A stretch of 64,000 nucleotides of DNA from Epiperipatus broadwayi (GCA_028023455.1 JAQFVV010006271.1:5304366-5368365); one strand, 5' to 3'; counted from the first letter of the stretch, positions 35,167-47,160 are shown. The notes: generated by a model from the letters alone, not told the origin. A program made the numbers and translations.

Positions 35167-35812
35167 ACTAGGAGAACTTGAGTTATGCAAATTAATATGA
35201 AAGGGTATGTCAAAACAAAATTAGATTAATAGCACTAAGCTATCATTCAATGAATTTTCGCTAGAATCTTAATACAGAATAATACCACCCTGTTGGTAGT
35301 CCAAATATAAAGTGTGGAAAATATATGAATTTGTTTCAGTATGCAAATTATATGTTCCATTTCTTTGATAGTAGGATGCAAGAGTCTTTTCTGTTAATTG
35401 AATGCAGGCCATCTGCAATCACCCATGCTTCTTTGAATTTTTTTTCTATCATCCCACTCTATGCATATTATTTTAACATTAGAGGGAAAAAAGATGTGGG
35501 TCCATAGTCATCTCATGTTCAACAAAACTTAATTTATGTTTGTGACTTGATTTTGCTTTTTTATATAAATAGGTGTGTTGGGCAATTCTCATTGATTTAT
35601 TAGCCCAAGATTCACCATAGTGCACCACACTATAGGCTGGCACATGACATGAAATTTTATATATGATTTGGAGGGCATATTCAAAAGGAATTCCCAACTA
35701 TATGGTGTTATTCTGCACTATGATTGTGGTGAAATTCATTGAACACTACCTTAGTTGCTATTAATCTAATTTTGTTTTGGCATAACTTGAATAACTCAAA
35801 TTATCTGAGTAT
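35167..35812 (-). mobile_element. Penelope-like element remnant between inverted repeats
   Basis: Arms at about 35167-35320 and 35690-35812 are inverted, with the clear shared block caaaacaaaattagattaat and a 12-base indel near the ends. The minus-strand interior encodes the tail of a Penelope-like protein (GIY-YIG endonuclease). The reverse transcriptase part is missing. Penelope-like elements often carry terminal repeats in mixed orientation, so the arms could be such repeats. Confidence 0.65.
35340..35697 (-). pseudogene. Penelope-like GIY-YIG endonuclease, C-terminal fragment
   Basis: An open segment of 72 residues (35479-35697) reads IIYKISC at the GIY position, then VVHYGES at the YIG position. 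MRIAQH follows where the catalytic arginine and EH normally sit, then SFVEHEM and DPHLF. After a frame break the minus strand continues with IEWDD, KKFKEAWVIADGLHSINRKD and ILLSKKW. That is the usual C-terminal tail of Penelope proteins. In intact elements this domain nicks DNA for target-primed reverse transcription. Stops and at least two frame changes show it is dead. The family call is from motif order and was not searched. Confidence 0.75.
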
Positions 35813-35948
35813 CACATAATTATATAAAAAGAGTTTAAATCTTTGTGATTTACAAAGTATTTATCATTAAATTTATATTGTAAATGATGTCTATATTTTA
35901 AATTTTGAATTAAATTACATTTAAAAATCCATATTCAAATTATATATA

Positions 35949-36854
35949 CACCTGGCTCTCATTTTATGTGGTAGATAGGTTCCTCAGAAAATGCGCACAA
36001 AAAAAAAATCACACAAAAATAAACATAACTTACCTTGAAAAATAGGGGATAGGTTCTGTACTTTTCAGAAATCAGCATAAAAGCAAAGCAACAAGGAAAA
36101 ATTATTTAAAAATGTGCATTAACAAAAGAAGAAAATAAAGTATGACTAATAAAAAATTTCAAATATTTAAAAGAAATTAATACAAGACAAACTTTTTTTA
36201 CTTTTTCTATTAATTACAGTATTTAATTTTATATTTTTTCATACATATTTTAGTCATTACCTCTATTTGACAATATTCGTTCATTTGTGAACTAGTAAGA
36301 AATCAATTTCATCATGTGACATACAACTAGCGCCACTTTCAGTCTTGTGCTGTGTTAATGGTATTCTGTTTCTATATTAAAAAAATGAGATCGCAATCAA
36401 ACAAAAAAAATTATATATTATCATTAGAAAAATTATTTTCAGTTTATAAAATCAATAAAATCTTCCTTATTATTTATTTTAAAAATCTAAAAAAATATTT
36501 ATTTCTGTTAATATATAACAAAATATGTTTTAAAAGTTTAAAATTTTTGGATATTTATTGTGATATTTTTATACTACATATAAATCTATTATTATTATTT
36601 ACTCATTAGTATAAGAGGCTATTTACATAGAAGCTAAGATTCAAAATACAGCTTCAGGCCATATTCACATTAGCTTCTAATATAACATTATATTTTTGAG
36701 AAAAAAAATATTTCAAGTCAAAATAAGTTATTAATAATTTAAATTTGTTGATATCTAATAAATATGGTGAAATATGAAAGATATTATGAAGAAACACGAA
36801 TCTCATAACTTCGAAATAGCCTTAAAATAATCTGCATAAAATGAGACCCAGGTG
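35949..36854. mobile_element. Pogo/Tigger-like MITE with TA target duplication
   Basis: The left end CACCTGGCTCTCATTTTATG and the complement of the right end, CACCTGGGTCTCATTTTATG, form matching terminal inverted repeats, each flanked by TA (35947-35948 and 36855-36856). The left end continues gtggtagataggttcctcag, the style of pogo/Tigger termini with CpG sites decayed to TG/CA. At 906 bp with no transposase it is non-autonomous. An 85-codon frame inside (36352-36609) is not recognisable. Confidence 0.7.
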
Positions 36855-36856
36855 TA

Positions 36857-38814
36857 TATACAAAATATACCCAGCATATGTAAAGACCATCTTTTTTTTT
36901 AATTGTTGCTTTAACAATTTTTTTTAAAATTTAATGTAAATTAAGCAAAATATTTTAATGTTATGTAAATAAATGTGAGAATAAAGGCCATCTTTTTTTT
37001 AATTGATTAACTTTAATATTTGTTTTTGCTTTGAAGAATTATTTGCTTTGAATTAAATGCATTGTAATCAGTTTGACTAAACTTTAACTAAAATTTTTAA
37101 ATATACTTGTTATATTGGATATATGGATTTCACAGTGTTATGAATGACTATTAATGGCAGAATTAGCATGAACACATTATCAGACTATACAACTTCAATT
37201 ATATCGTAACTAAAACCAAATATAAATACAATACTATAGCATCTATCTTTTTGTCCTCACTAAATATCATATTTCAAACATGAACTTAACGTACTATAAT
37301 CAAACTTTCTTTGTGATTTAAATACTGTACCTATTCAGTTCTTCCTGCAGTTAAAAGCACATGTATTGATTTTTTTCAGATCATTTTTATTAATGGTGGA
37401 ATTATTTTCTCACATAAAATATGCTTCATAATAAAAATGATTATTAAATATAAAGGATGGAATTGTTTTCTTTGCATAAACTGCTTATAATAGTTTTGTT
37501 AAAAATAGTTATTTATTATTTTTTCAATTGTACTAAAGTTGTCATTTTTGTAATTTGTTAACGCAACCAATTAAAAAAAAGTCATTTGTTAAACCAACCA
37601 ATTAAACAACCCTGTGTACAAGCATTCAGACAACAGTCAAACAATGAATTTTATACAAGAGATTATTGATCACTTGAAAATTAAATTTCACCTCAAAATC
37701 AAAAATTGCATTGAAAAGAGAAATATAATATTGAAACGTTAGAGATAAGGAATTGAAGAAACAAAAGGATATTTAAAAAACCTAAATTTATAATATATAT
37801 ATATAATTCCTTTGAGTTTTCAAGTAAGCAAAATGACAGCCCATATTTTTGATAAATTTACAGTTTCTGAGAGGGGGGGTGTTTACAAAAAAATGCTTCC
37901 TACGAAATATCATATTTAATATTTACATTGTATATTTTATTGTGGTTATTTTTAAAAAAGAAATCATTGTGGAAAATTAATTATAACATTTACAGTTTAT
38001 TTTATTTTATTTTTGGATTAGCTTATTAACATTTATTAAAAGTATCTACTTCTCTTCTTGTTAAATTTCAACAGTGGTTCTATGCTAAAATTACTAGTTT
38101 AGGTTTGAGATTGTTATATTGTTGAGACATGAATTTTTTAAATAGTGAGTTATAAATTCAAGTAAATTTGTTCTTGGATTTATAAAAAATAAATAAATCT
38201 TGATTGGATCACTGGCAATGATAATATTATTAATTTTTTGATTAAAAAATATTTACGCCATTTTCTACTTGACAAAATAATAAATTGGATTTACAGTTTC
38301 ATTATATAAAGATTTAAAGTCATAAATTCAACAGCTTTAAAATAATTGATAAATTATTAAAAATAGTATAGTAATCTTTAAAAAATGATATAATCATACT
38401 AAATTTATTAATATCATCTTCATATATAATGACAGTGTTTTGGTTAACTTTTGCATATTGATGCTAGAATCGTAGTAATGATTTTTAATGCTCATTTAGG
38501 TTTGGACAAGAATATATATTGATATTAAAATAACTCTTGCTTTTAAAAATGAGAGGTTGTAGGTCCTGGAAAAGTTTTTAACCTATAGTAATCTTATGTT
38601 ACATTCAAGAATGTGAGATTTTTTTACGAATATATAAAGATGTGGTCTTGATTTCAAAAATGTCTCTATTGTTCCAATTTTTTAAAATAAATAAATAAGA
38701 TTTCAGTAATTATTGTAGAAAACCATCAGAAAAGTTGCAATCATAATAAAAAAAGTACTGCAGATTTAGATTTTATTGCAAAAAAATGCGAAAAAGTATC
38801 AGGAATAAAATATT
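36857..38814. other. A+T-rich region without recognisable genes
   Basis: No supported feature. A short CpG-free region with T and A runs; a g-run (gagaggggggg) near 37870 is isolated. Confidence 0.45.
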
Positions 38815-39550
38815 GAGTTTCTATATTGCTTTTATTGATGTTGTCAAATCATTTGACTCAGTTAATTGATCATTCGGTGGCATCATTTCAAATAGCATGT
38901 TTTCCACCAAAATATTATTATGTAGTTTTTACATAATAAAATGAAAGAAGCATTACTACTACATGTGTAAAATTTAAAGAATCTAAAAGTAAAATTGATG
39001 TTAAATAAGGATATATACGTGTTCTCTATTTTTGCAACAGATGTATGCGGAACTGTTTACAAATAGTTTTATACACCCGAGATCAAAATATTATACAAAT
39101 TTGATAAATGAATTTATAATTTAAATTGATTAAAAACAGAAACAATAACTTTATCTTCTTGATTTTGGTATTCCTTGTATGCTACTGGTAGTGCTATTTT
39201 TACCAATTAGAAAAGTGTGAAATGTAACAAGACTTGATTTAGTAACCTATCTTCAAATAATTCAAATCCTTTATTTTTCAATGGTGGAACAATATTTTCA
39301 GCATATTTTAATTTATACACTTATTAATTTCAAAATGTGAGTCAACTTAAAAGGCTTGGTAAATTTTAAATAGAAAGGCCGACTTAGATATTTAGATTCT
39401 TACAGATTGCTATGTGTTGTGAATTTCTTAGTAAGTTAAAAGGCAGTATGATTCATCATGATAATTTAACTACTATTACTATTAAAGTAGTTATATTTAG
39501 TTATATATCTAATTTATTAAAGGGAAGTGAAACATTGATCCTTTGACAGG
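38815..39550 (+). mobile_element. Old LINE reverse transcriptase remnant
   Basis: Scraps in plus-strand frames match the LINE order. FIDVVKSFDSVN near 38832 corresponds to polymerase motif A. SKSKIDVK and YIRVLYF near 38985-39040 correspond to the stretch before motif B. A C-terminal scrap, YISNLLKGSETLIL near 39500, resembles the LLYGSETW block. Many stops and indels. It is not closely matched to the RTE copies in this window, so it is either a much older copy or another LINE lineage. Confidence 0.55.
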
Positions 39551-39682
39551 GATGATGATGACTATACCTCATCACATATTAGTATCAGCTAGCCCTATAA
39601 ATAAATACTTAATGAACTAAATAAAAATTTTAAAGTTGACAAACATAGATTGAGAGTGAAAATATATGTTTGTAGATTTTAT

Positions 39683-40182
39683 NNNNNNNNNNNNNNNNNN
39701 NNNNNNNNNNNNNNNNNNNNNNNNNNNNNNNNNNNNNNNNNNNNNNNNNNNNNNNNNNNNNNNNNNNNNNNNNNNNNNNNNNNNNNNNNNNNNNNNNNNN
39801 NNNNNNNNNNNNNNNNNNNNNNNNNNNNNNNNNNNNNNNNNNNNNNNNNNNNNNNNNNNNNNNNNNNNNNNNNNNNNNNNNNNNNNNNNNNNNNNNNNNN
39901 NNNNNNNNNNNNNNNNNNNNNNNNNNNNNNNNNNNNNNNNNNNNNNNNNNNNNNNNNNNNNNNNNNNNNNNNNNNNNNNNNNNNNNNNNNNNNNNNNNNN
40001 NNNNNNNNNNNNNNNNNNNNNNNNNNNNNNNNNNNNNNNNNNNNNNNNNNNNNNNNNNNNNNNNNNNNNNNNNNNNNNNNNNNNNNNNNNNNNNNNNNNN
40101 NNNNNNNNNNNNNNNNNNNNNNNNNNNNNNNNNNNNNNNNNNNNNNNNNNNNNNNNNNNNNNNNNNNNNNNNNNNNNNNNNN
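39683..40182. other. Assembly gap of 500 N
   Basis: Exactly 500 undetermined bases, a size typical of a placeholder. It lies directly upstream of the Gypsy element at 40287-44284, so the element's 5' LTR may be hidden here. Open frames drawn across it are meaningless. Confidence 0.99.
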
Positions 40183-40286
40183 TATTTAACTCCATCGGTA
40201 ACTAAAACGTATATATATACCGAATATAAATACTTATAATGTAGCCCCTGAATATACTTATAACTATGTTTTAAATGTAAAACATA

Positions 40287-41356
40287 ATGGAAGAAACTTT
40301 AGTGAATATAAAACAAGAAATGGCCAGAATACCACAAAAGATAAATGAACTGACTCAACAACTCTCGGAAAACACTGCATCCAGGACCAAAGAATGGAGG
40401 AGTTCAAATGTGAAATGTCAAAGGAAATCAAAACAAGATTTTATAGCTTTAAAAATGAGACACATGAAAGAAAAAAGGGACAATCTTACTCGTGCAATAT
40501 AAACCAATTTTTAAAAATAAAGGTATTTGAGGGACAAACAGATGAAGCTCCTATCGAGCATATTAAAAGCTTAGAAACATATTTCCAAGTGAATCAAATT
40601 AATGACTTTGGTAAACTGGCAATTGCCTACAATCACCTCCATGGTGATGCTCACACATGGTGGCAGTCCTTGTTCCACCATCCCAAAACATTTGAGGATT
40701 ATAAAAAGGTACTGTTAGAAAGTTTTTGGAGTGAACAGTGCCAAGATATGATCCTGCAACAAGTCATGCAGGAAAAATATAAAGAGAATACTGGCGAAAA
40801 TTATTCGAAATTTTTCAGAAGACAAGCAGCAAGACTTCAGACACTGAAAGCATGCCACATATCAGAAGGGCATATTGTCAGGATAATCCGCCGTAATTTG
40901 CCACTTCATGTTGAACAAATGGTGCTCACTGCAAAAACAGATTCAGTGCAACAAATGGATGAATTATTAAATGAGATAGACATGAGCAAGCAATACAAGC
41001 TATCAGCAAATGTTTGGGAAGATAAACATACCAATCACACAAACAGGAACAAAAATGAAGAGTTCTGTGGCCACATCATAAAACCATGGACTAATATGGA
41101 CAAAGAAATATCAAACTTGATATGTTCATGGGAAGATAGAGTGCCTGAATATGCTCCACAAAGTTGTCCCAAGATCAGTCTGACAATGGAGGGACTTGAA
41201 GTCACAGCCATGCTGGATTCAGGCAGTCAAATCTCTGTAATATCAGAAGATCTATACCACCGCATTGTAAAAAAAAAACCCAAGCATAGAAATCTTACCT
41301 TTGAAGACAGCACAAATAACATTAGCAAACAACCGGAAAGCAAAACTTCTGCCTAA
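40287..41356 (+). pseudogene. Gypsy gag and start of protease
   Basis: The first frame starts MEETLVNIKQEMARIPQKI at 40287 (coiled-coil-like, glutamine rich) and shifts near 40394 into a 320-residue frame. That frame holds a retrotransposon gag domain: FEGQTDEAPIEHIKSLETYF, then DAHTWWQSL and FWSEQCQDMILQQ, about residues 44-120. I see no CCHC zinc knuckle. Near residue 273 the aspartic protease active site DSGSQISVIS appears. The frame ends at 41356, and protease continues in the frame starting near 41301. Gag would form the particle and the protease would process it. Confidence 0.85.
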
Positions 41357-42427
41357 GCAAATTTGGGTACAGATGCACATACAGCATAAGATGGTATACC
41401 AAGTGTTCTTAATAATGACCAGTCTTATCCATGAAGTTGTGTTGGGTTCAGATTTCCTACACAAAAACAGATGCATTTTAGATTATGAACATTGGCTGGT
41501 AGTGTGCAATGACAAACAAATTGAAATGCTAAAACCCCACTTACATGAGGATACTGAGGCATGTTGTATGACCCAACTGGACATGGAGCTCATGGAAGAA
41601 AAGGCAAATGGAGCAAAACTGACTTCTGCCACTGAGACAGAAAAACTCAAATCTATGCTTTATACTTATAAAAACATATTTTCTGATAGTCCTGGGCTCA
41701 TTAAAGGATATAAACAAAGAATCAGGTTGAAACCAGGAGAACCGTTCCAAGCACGATCCTACCCCATACCACACAAATTTAAGGAGGAGGTGGAGAAACA
41801 GCTGGAACAAATGTTGAAATGGGGCATCATTGATAAATGCTTTTCCCCATACTGTAACCCCCTAGTGGTGGTCAGAAAGAAAAATGGATCCATGCGGTTA
41901 TGCCTTGATGCACGCCAACTTAACAGGGAGGGACAATACCAGATTGTACTATTCCACCTCGTATGCAAGAATTACTCATGAAATTTAAAGGCAAAATAAT
42001 ATTTTCCACATTTGACTTAACTGCTAGCTACTGGCAGATAGAATTACATCACACAGATCGCAAATACACAGCTTTTAGATATGGAGGCCACACATACCAA
42101 TTTAATCGAATGCCTTTCGGCTTAGTTAATAGCGGTGCAGGTTTATTACGATGTCTGGACCAGGTTTTGTCTCAGGAAATTAAGAAAATTTTAACAGTAT
42201 ATGTGGATGACGTTGTGGTAGCATCCACATCTCTGGAAGAACACTTCCAACACTTACAAATATTTTTTGCAGAATGTGAAGCTAAAGGAATCAAAATCAA
42301 TCTGAAAAAGAGTATATTGATCTCTGAGGAGATAGAATTTTTGGGTCATTTGGTGGGACGAACAGGAATCAAACCTCATCCTGATAAAATCAGTGCAATA
42401 AATGACTTCCCTGTACCTAAAACATGA
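41301..42427 (+). pseudogene. Gypsy protease end and reverse transcriptase
   Basis: The 226-residue frame from 41301 has the protease flap region EVVLGSDFLHKNRC, then the polymerase entry block IRLKPGEPFQARSYPIP and WGIIDKCFSPYCNPLVVVRK with LDARQLN. After a frame change near 41930, the frame at 41963-42427 continues with FSTFDLTASYWQIEL (motif A), FNRMPFGLVNSGAG (motif B) and VYVDDVVVASTS (catalytic YVDD, motif C). EFLGHLVGRTGIKPHPDKI follows. A TGA at 42425 interrupts just before the connection domain. Catalytic residues are present, but the breaks prevent a full product. Confidence 0.92.
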
Positions 42428-44284
42428 AAGCACATTCGGTCCTTTTTAGGACTATGCAACTTTTACAACAGATTCTGTGAAAAATTTGCTGACCGAATGG
42501 AACCTTTACTAAGATTACTCAGGAAAGATACCCATTGGAACTGGACCAGTGAACAAGAGGAAGCATTTGCTGAGATTAAGAAAAGTTTTATAAAACAAGT
42601 AGTGCTGGCATACCCAGACTTTGACAAACCCTTTATACTCCAAACTGATAGCAGTGCATATGGATTGGGTGTCACACTATCCCAAGTTCAGCAAGATGGT
42701 CAGATAGGTGTCCTGTACTTCATAAGCAGGTTGTTGAAAGGACCTGAACGTAATTACATGGTTACAGAAAAAGAAGCCCTTGCAATCGTATGGGCATTTG
42801 AGAAATTTCGCCCTATGCTACTAGGCTCTGAAGTGATAGTAATTACAGACCACAAGAGTCTTCAATTTCTAAATCACAGCTATCTCACTAATAGCCGACT
42901 AGTTCGCTGGAGTTTGTTTCTCCAAGAATTTAATTATACGGTGAAACATTGCAAAGGAACTGAGAATATAGTGGCTGACATCCTCAGTCGTCATCCCATT
43001 CAAACTCAACAACAACAACACTTGAGGATAGACCATGCATACATGATGAGCATATCATGTAAGGACAAAGACATAGAGGAACATCTAAAACAAATGTCAA
43101 AGAGACAGCATGAAGATAAGGACTTAAACCGAATCATAACACTGTGTACACAATCTCCTCAGAAGGATGACAGTACCCTAGGCAAGAAATGCCGATACAA
43201 GATAGAAAAGGGGGTTTTATATTACCAAATTCAAGAAGACATTGATGAATGGAGAGTGATGGTACCACCAGCCATTCGGGGCTTTGTCACTGATTACATT
43301 CACAGACTATATGGACATTATGGAACTCCAAAAACTGAATATTGCCTCAAGCGCTGGTTCTATTGGCCTGGGATGCACCGAGACATAATAAAGATTTTGA
43401 ACAAATGTGAAATATGCCAGTGTGCAAAACCACTGAATAGAGCATACACAACCCCAATGAAATCAATCATCCCTAACAATTCGAAGGAAATAATGGCCAT
43501 GGATTTTTATGGTCCTCTGCCGCCCTTCAATAGAAAAAGATATTTACTTGTTGTATATGACCTTTTTTCCAAATTTGTGGCAGCCTACCCTTTAGCAAGA
43601 GCTACAACCTGTGAAACTATAAAGGTTCAAGAATCCTCACATTTTAACACAGTTGAGAAACCAGAAACAATCCTGACAGACCATGGAACCCCTTTTGTAT
43701 CAGAAGAGTGGAACAAATGGGTTGCTAAGCGGGGAGTTAAACATGTACTTACATCTATCCGTAACCCCCAAAGTAATCCCTTTGAAAGAGTTATGCAAGA
43801 GTTGGGAAGGCTGTTTTGTACATACTTACCAACAAACCATAAGGGATGGGTAAAACAGCTACCTCAGATACTAAATTATATAAACTGGTCTGTACATGAA
43901 TCCACAGGATTCCCTCCAACACAGCTACATTTTGGAAAACTTGTACCAAAACTCTTCAAGGCAAATTTCCCAGGGAGCAGAGACAAAACAATTGACATAG
44001 AATTAGATAAAAAAAAGGCTCAAGCTCGGATGCACAAGATGAGTCTCAGAAGAAAGAAAAGGAAACACAGCACGCAAAACTACCGGTTCAAGGTAGGGGA
44101 TAGAGTGATGGTCAGAACGCCTCATGTGAGCATTCCAGAAAAGTTCCAGTGTAAAAAATTTTTTAACCTTTATGAAGGCCCTTTTGAAATTGTGGAGTGC
44201 AGTGGGGATAATGCTTTCTGGATTAAAACAGAACAGGGAATAAAGGGCACATACAATGCTCATGCACTAAAACCCATACCATAG
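42428..44284 (+). pseudogene. Gypsy connection, RNase H and integrase
   Basis: After the TGA, a frame beginning HIRSFLGLCNFYNRF runs uninterrupted to 44284 (595 residues from 42497). RNase H shows QTDSSAYGLG (D51), E92, the ITDHKSL block (D118) and D161 in the 42497 frame. Integrase has an H269-H274-C304-C307 zinc finger, then core residues D336 (AMDFYGP), D395 (LTDHGTP) and E430, a DD35E spacing. The late part VGDRVMVRTP with FNLYEGPFEI is the usual C-terminal GPY/F-like module. This stretch looks functional on its own; upstream breaks make the element defective. Confidence 0.93.
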
Positions 44285-44386
44285 CATCCAGGATGCTCCG
44301 AAATCATCTCACATGTATAGTTCATAATATCTGTATAAATAAGAACTTAAGACTTTAAATGGTCATATCCATTTAAAAGTCTCATT

Positions 44387-44492
44387 GGAGAGGGGGGTAT
44401 TGTGCCAGGCATTATCAAATGGCCTTGCACAAAATCTGCTGTAAAGAATATTACAGCAGATACATATATAGATTTGTACATATTAGGCACAA
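44387..44492 (+). promoter_or_regulatory. Polypurine tract and putative 3' LTR start
   Basis: A run of G and A ending in ggggggt directly precedes TGTGCCAGGC at 44401. The inverted counterpart GGCACA ends at 44492. TG...CA ends with a six-base inverted repeat suit an LTR, but 92 bases is very short, so the true LTR may extend further or be truncated. A polyadenylation-like aataaa lies near 44600. Confidence 0.5.
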
Positions 44493-45280
44493 CAACTATA
44501 TAAACGTGCTATATTAATCCAATGGAAGTTGGTCTGAGCATTAAAATACCCACACACACCAATTTAAAGTAATATGAAATTGACATACAAAATATTGCAT
44601 AATAAACTCATGTGTTGTTTTTGTTTTTCCTTTTTGTATATTTTTTATGATATGTCATTATATGTATTTGCTTTTTTATTTTCTAATATACTTGTATATT
44701 TTTTTTAATTTTCTAAAGATTGTAATTTTATTCCATAAGAAAAAAAAAATGTTAATTGCTTTTGCAAAAATCTGATCAAAAGCAAAAGGTTTGATAATGC
44801 TATAATTAAACTGTTATCTTTTTAAAAAAATTCTTTTGAATTGATTTCGTAAGCAAGTGGTCTGGGTTATTCAAGATGGAAACCATTGTCAAACTTAAAA
44901 TGTAGAATTTAATCGGAAAGATATAGAGGAATGTTTATAATCTAAGTGATAAGGTAAATTAAAAGGATTGGCTGATTCATTCTTCTCAGAGGGATATCTG
45001 AATTGGGTTTTATTAGTGGGATTGATAGTGCTGGGGGATTTTTTTTTTTTCTTGGGCATTCAAGTCGTTCACTACTTTGGCTCCAGAGATTTTCAATCAT
45101 CTAGCAACTTAGAGATAAATTTATGGACTAGACCGCTGCTGACATTTTCTAAGAAATCCATTATATAGTTCTTTTAAGAACTCTTGATTTCTTAAGAATT
45201 TAATAAACTAGTCAAGATAGAAAAATGAACATTTGATAAAATTTATTATCATATACAAACAGAGGAAAATATGAAGCAAT
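44493..45280. other. Region after the Gypsy element
   Basis: A+T rich with T runs. A 66-codon hydrophobic frame at 44968-45168 (GLIVLGDFFFFLGIQ) shows no family match. No gene supported. Confidence 0.4.
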
Positions 45281-46489
45281 CTACCAGTGAGTCCAGTAAA
45301 ATGACCGTGGGGTAGACAACCAGCCGGTGCACCGCCCTTTCTCTGTCCCAAGCCGCCAAGATGTGACCACGCCAGTTCCAGCCGCCCACGATGATGACAA
45401 ACGCTGCCTTACTAAATAAATGAAATCCTCACTACACAGCCAGTTGACTTGAAGCCCACTCAGAGCCCAGAGGAGAAGAATGAAGACGCAGACATAGGTT
45501 TATTTTAAGAGATTTTATTAATATTGAAATAATTAACTTTGATATTTCCGATTAAATATATTATTATTTTTTTGTTATTATTATTAATCATTTAAAAAAG
45601 AGAGAGAGTCTCTCGCATATGTATATTGAATTTGCGGTTATTACGGGCATATATGATAAAGCTTTTACTTAAATCTTTTGAGTCAATTTTTCTATTTTAA
45701 ATTCTAATATTTTCAACAAAGATTGCAATGAGATTCTTTTTTTTTGTTGTTGTTGTTGCTATACGTTTTGCTCTTGTTGTTATTCCTGAAATTCATCATA
45801 TATAAATATACATGTGTATATATGCGTACATACGCTTATAATATTCGGTAAATACGATATCTCATGTTGAATATCTAAAAAAAAAATGTATTTAACCGTA
45901 TATCCTTTTTAAGTTATTTTTTTTTGTCACTGCGGCACCTCATGATGGTGCAAGAAGGGATTGATCTATTATAGATTCCCTGTAAGCAAGTCCTCTAATA
46001 ACTTTATATTTAAAATAGTAATAAGTGTATAATTGTGCCGCACGTATATACATGTATAGGAATTTATCTATATATTAAAAAAAAAAGGTTTTAAAGTCAT
46101 CAGTAAAAGCGTATGCCTGTATGACCGAGAATCTCATATCTGTATAGCAAATCACACAAAGGAAAATTTATTTCTACTGGGTAAAAGGGGCTCAGACCAC
46201 TTCCATTCTTTATGAAGTATCTTATTGTAAATAGCTTTAGGGGTTTATCTATTTTCGTAATCATTTAAATTGTATTTATATATCTAAAAGCATCAAAAAT
46301 ATATATATGGGTTTGTAATCATTAATTATTTAGTATTCTTTTTATTATATCATCATTAGTATGAAACGGTGGTGGGTATTTGGGATTAAATAAATAGTTA
46401 ATCATAATATTAAACTTGTTTCGGTTTCGTATTATTATTTATATTGATAAAAATGTATTCTTTCCTTATCAACCACGTACCTGTAATAA

Positions 46490-46560
46490 TCATTTAACTT
46501 ACCCATTTGAAGACCCTAGATGTAGAGTGACTGAGCTAGCCACAAAGGGATATCGCTCTA
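46490..46560 (-). repeat. Possible tRNA-Lys-like SINE fragment
   Basis: On the minus strand the phrase TGGCTAGCTCAGTC (complement of about 46527-46540) is the A box and D stem of a lysine tRNA type. CATCTAGGGTC follows after only a few bases. The arms do not close into a tRNA, so it is at most a decayed SINE head. Confidence 0.35.
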
Positions 46561-46944
46561 CCGGGGTGTTGAATCTTATTCTCATGTTTCGCTGGACATA
46601 TGGTATTGCACATCCTTCTGGGAGGGGGAAAAATTCTTTTTTTTATTCTTTTCTAGAAGTGGCGCGCAAAGGTCTATTTTGTAAATAGATTTTTCAAAGG
46701 TGTGTACTTGCCATTGTTCTAAATATTCGGGCATTTAAATAAGATATCAACTAAAGGGTGTTTTTAACTGGAAGAGTCCTGTCAATCCACTCTTTCTATC
46801 AGTTTAGCTGGAAGTACCAATATACATGAGTATAGATAATCGGCTAAATTGGTATCCATTTCTTTTCCTGTTAAATCTTGTTCACTTCATACTCAGTGCA
46901 AGATTAGGATTAGGAAATCCGCAGGGGAGTTTTGGTCTGGTACA

Positions 46945-46965
46945 GTATATATATATATATATATT
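46945..46965. repeat. Short (TA)n run
   Basis: A TA run inside the CpG-richer segment, followed by ctaacctccccccgtgc. Confidence 0.8.
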
Positions 46966-47160
46966 CTAACCTCCCCCCGTGCATCCTCATCACCAAAATA
47001 TATTGTTTATTACGAATATTCCGGGTTCTAGCTCAGTTAACAAATAAATAAATGAAATATTCAGCATTGATTAAAATGATTACTAGCTCTAATTTCTAAA
47101 ATACAAATATGGTTCAATTTTAAAATGAATTAATAAATATTTACTATTTTCATGAGACAT

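Larger units (their letters stand above)
40287..44492 (+). mobile_element. Ty3/Gypsy LTR retrotransposon with few coding breaks
   Basis: Gag, protease, reverse transcriptase, RNase H and integrase appear in the standard Gypsy order. Breaks seen are a frame change near 40395, one near 41300-41350 in the protease, one near 41930 in the reverse transcriptase, and a TGA at 42425-42427. A polypurine tract (ggagagggggg, about 44387-44397) precedes a likely 3' LTR starting TGTGCC at 44401. The 5' LTR is not visible and may lie in the gap. No envelope gene follows integrase. CpG and codon use look less decayed than in the Gypsy remnant at 13-16.6 kb, so it is younger. Confidence 0.9.
45281..47060. 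other. CpG-richer segment of unknown origin
   Basis: Compared with its surroundings this stretch has more C, G and CpG, strongest at 45300-45480 (ccgccaagatgtgacc, ccgcccacgatg) and again at 46540-46680. The contrast suggests a recent insertion or a host exon or regulatory segment. A short frame ending EEKNEDADIGLF then stop lies just before 45499 but cannot be tied to any gene. No terminal repeats were found. Confidence 0.4.

Noticed and set aside
36352-36609. 85-codon frame inside the pogo-like element
   Set aside because: Lysine, isoleucine and phenylalanine rich with no transposase motif; consistent with random A+T-rich sequence.
39617-40205. Open frames of about 180-190 residues
   Set aside because: They span the 500-N assembly gap and have no real sequence.
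41252-44263. Minus-strand frames of 69-89 codons
   Set aside because: Antisense shadows of the Gypsy pol gene.
46490-46560. Functional tRNA-Lys gene
   Set aside because: Only the A-box region is preserved; anticodon and T arms and the acceptor stem cannot be formed.
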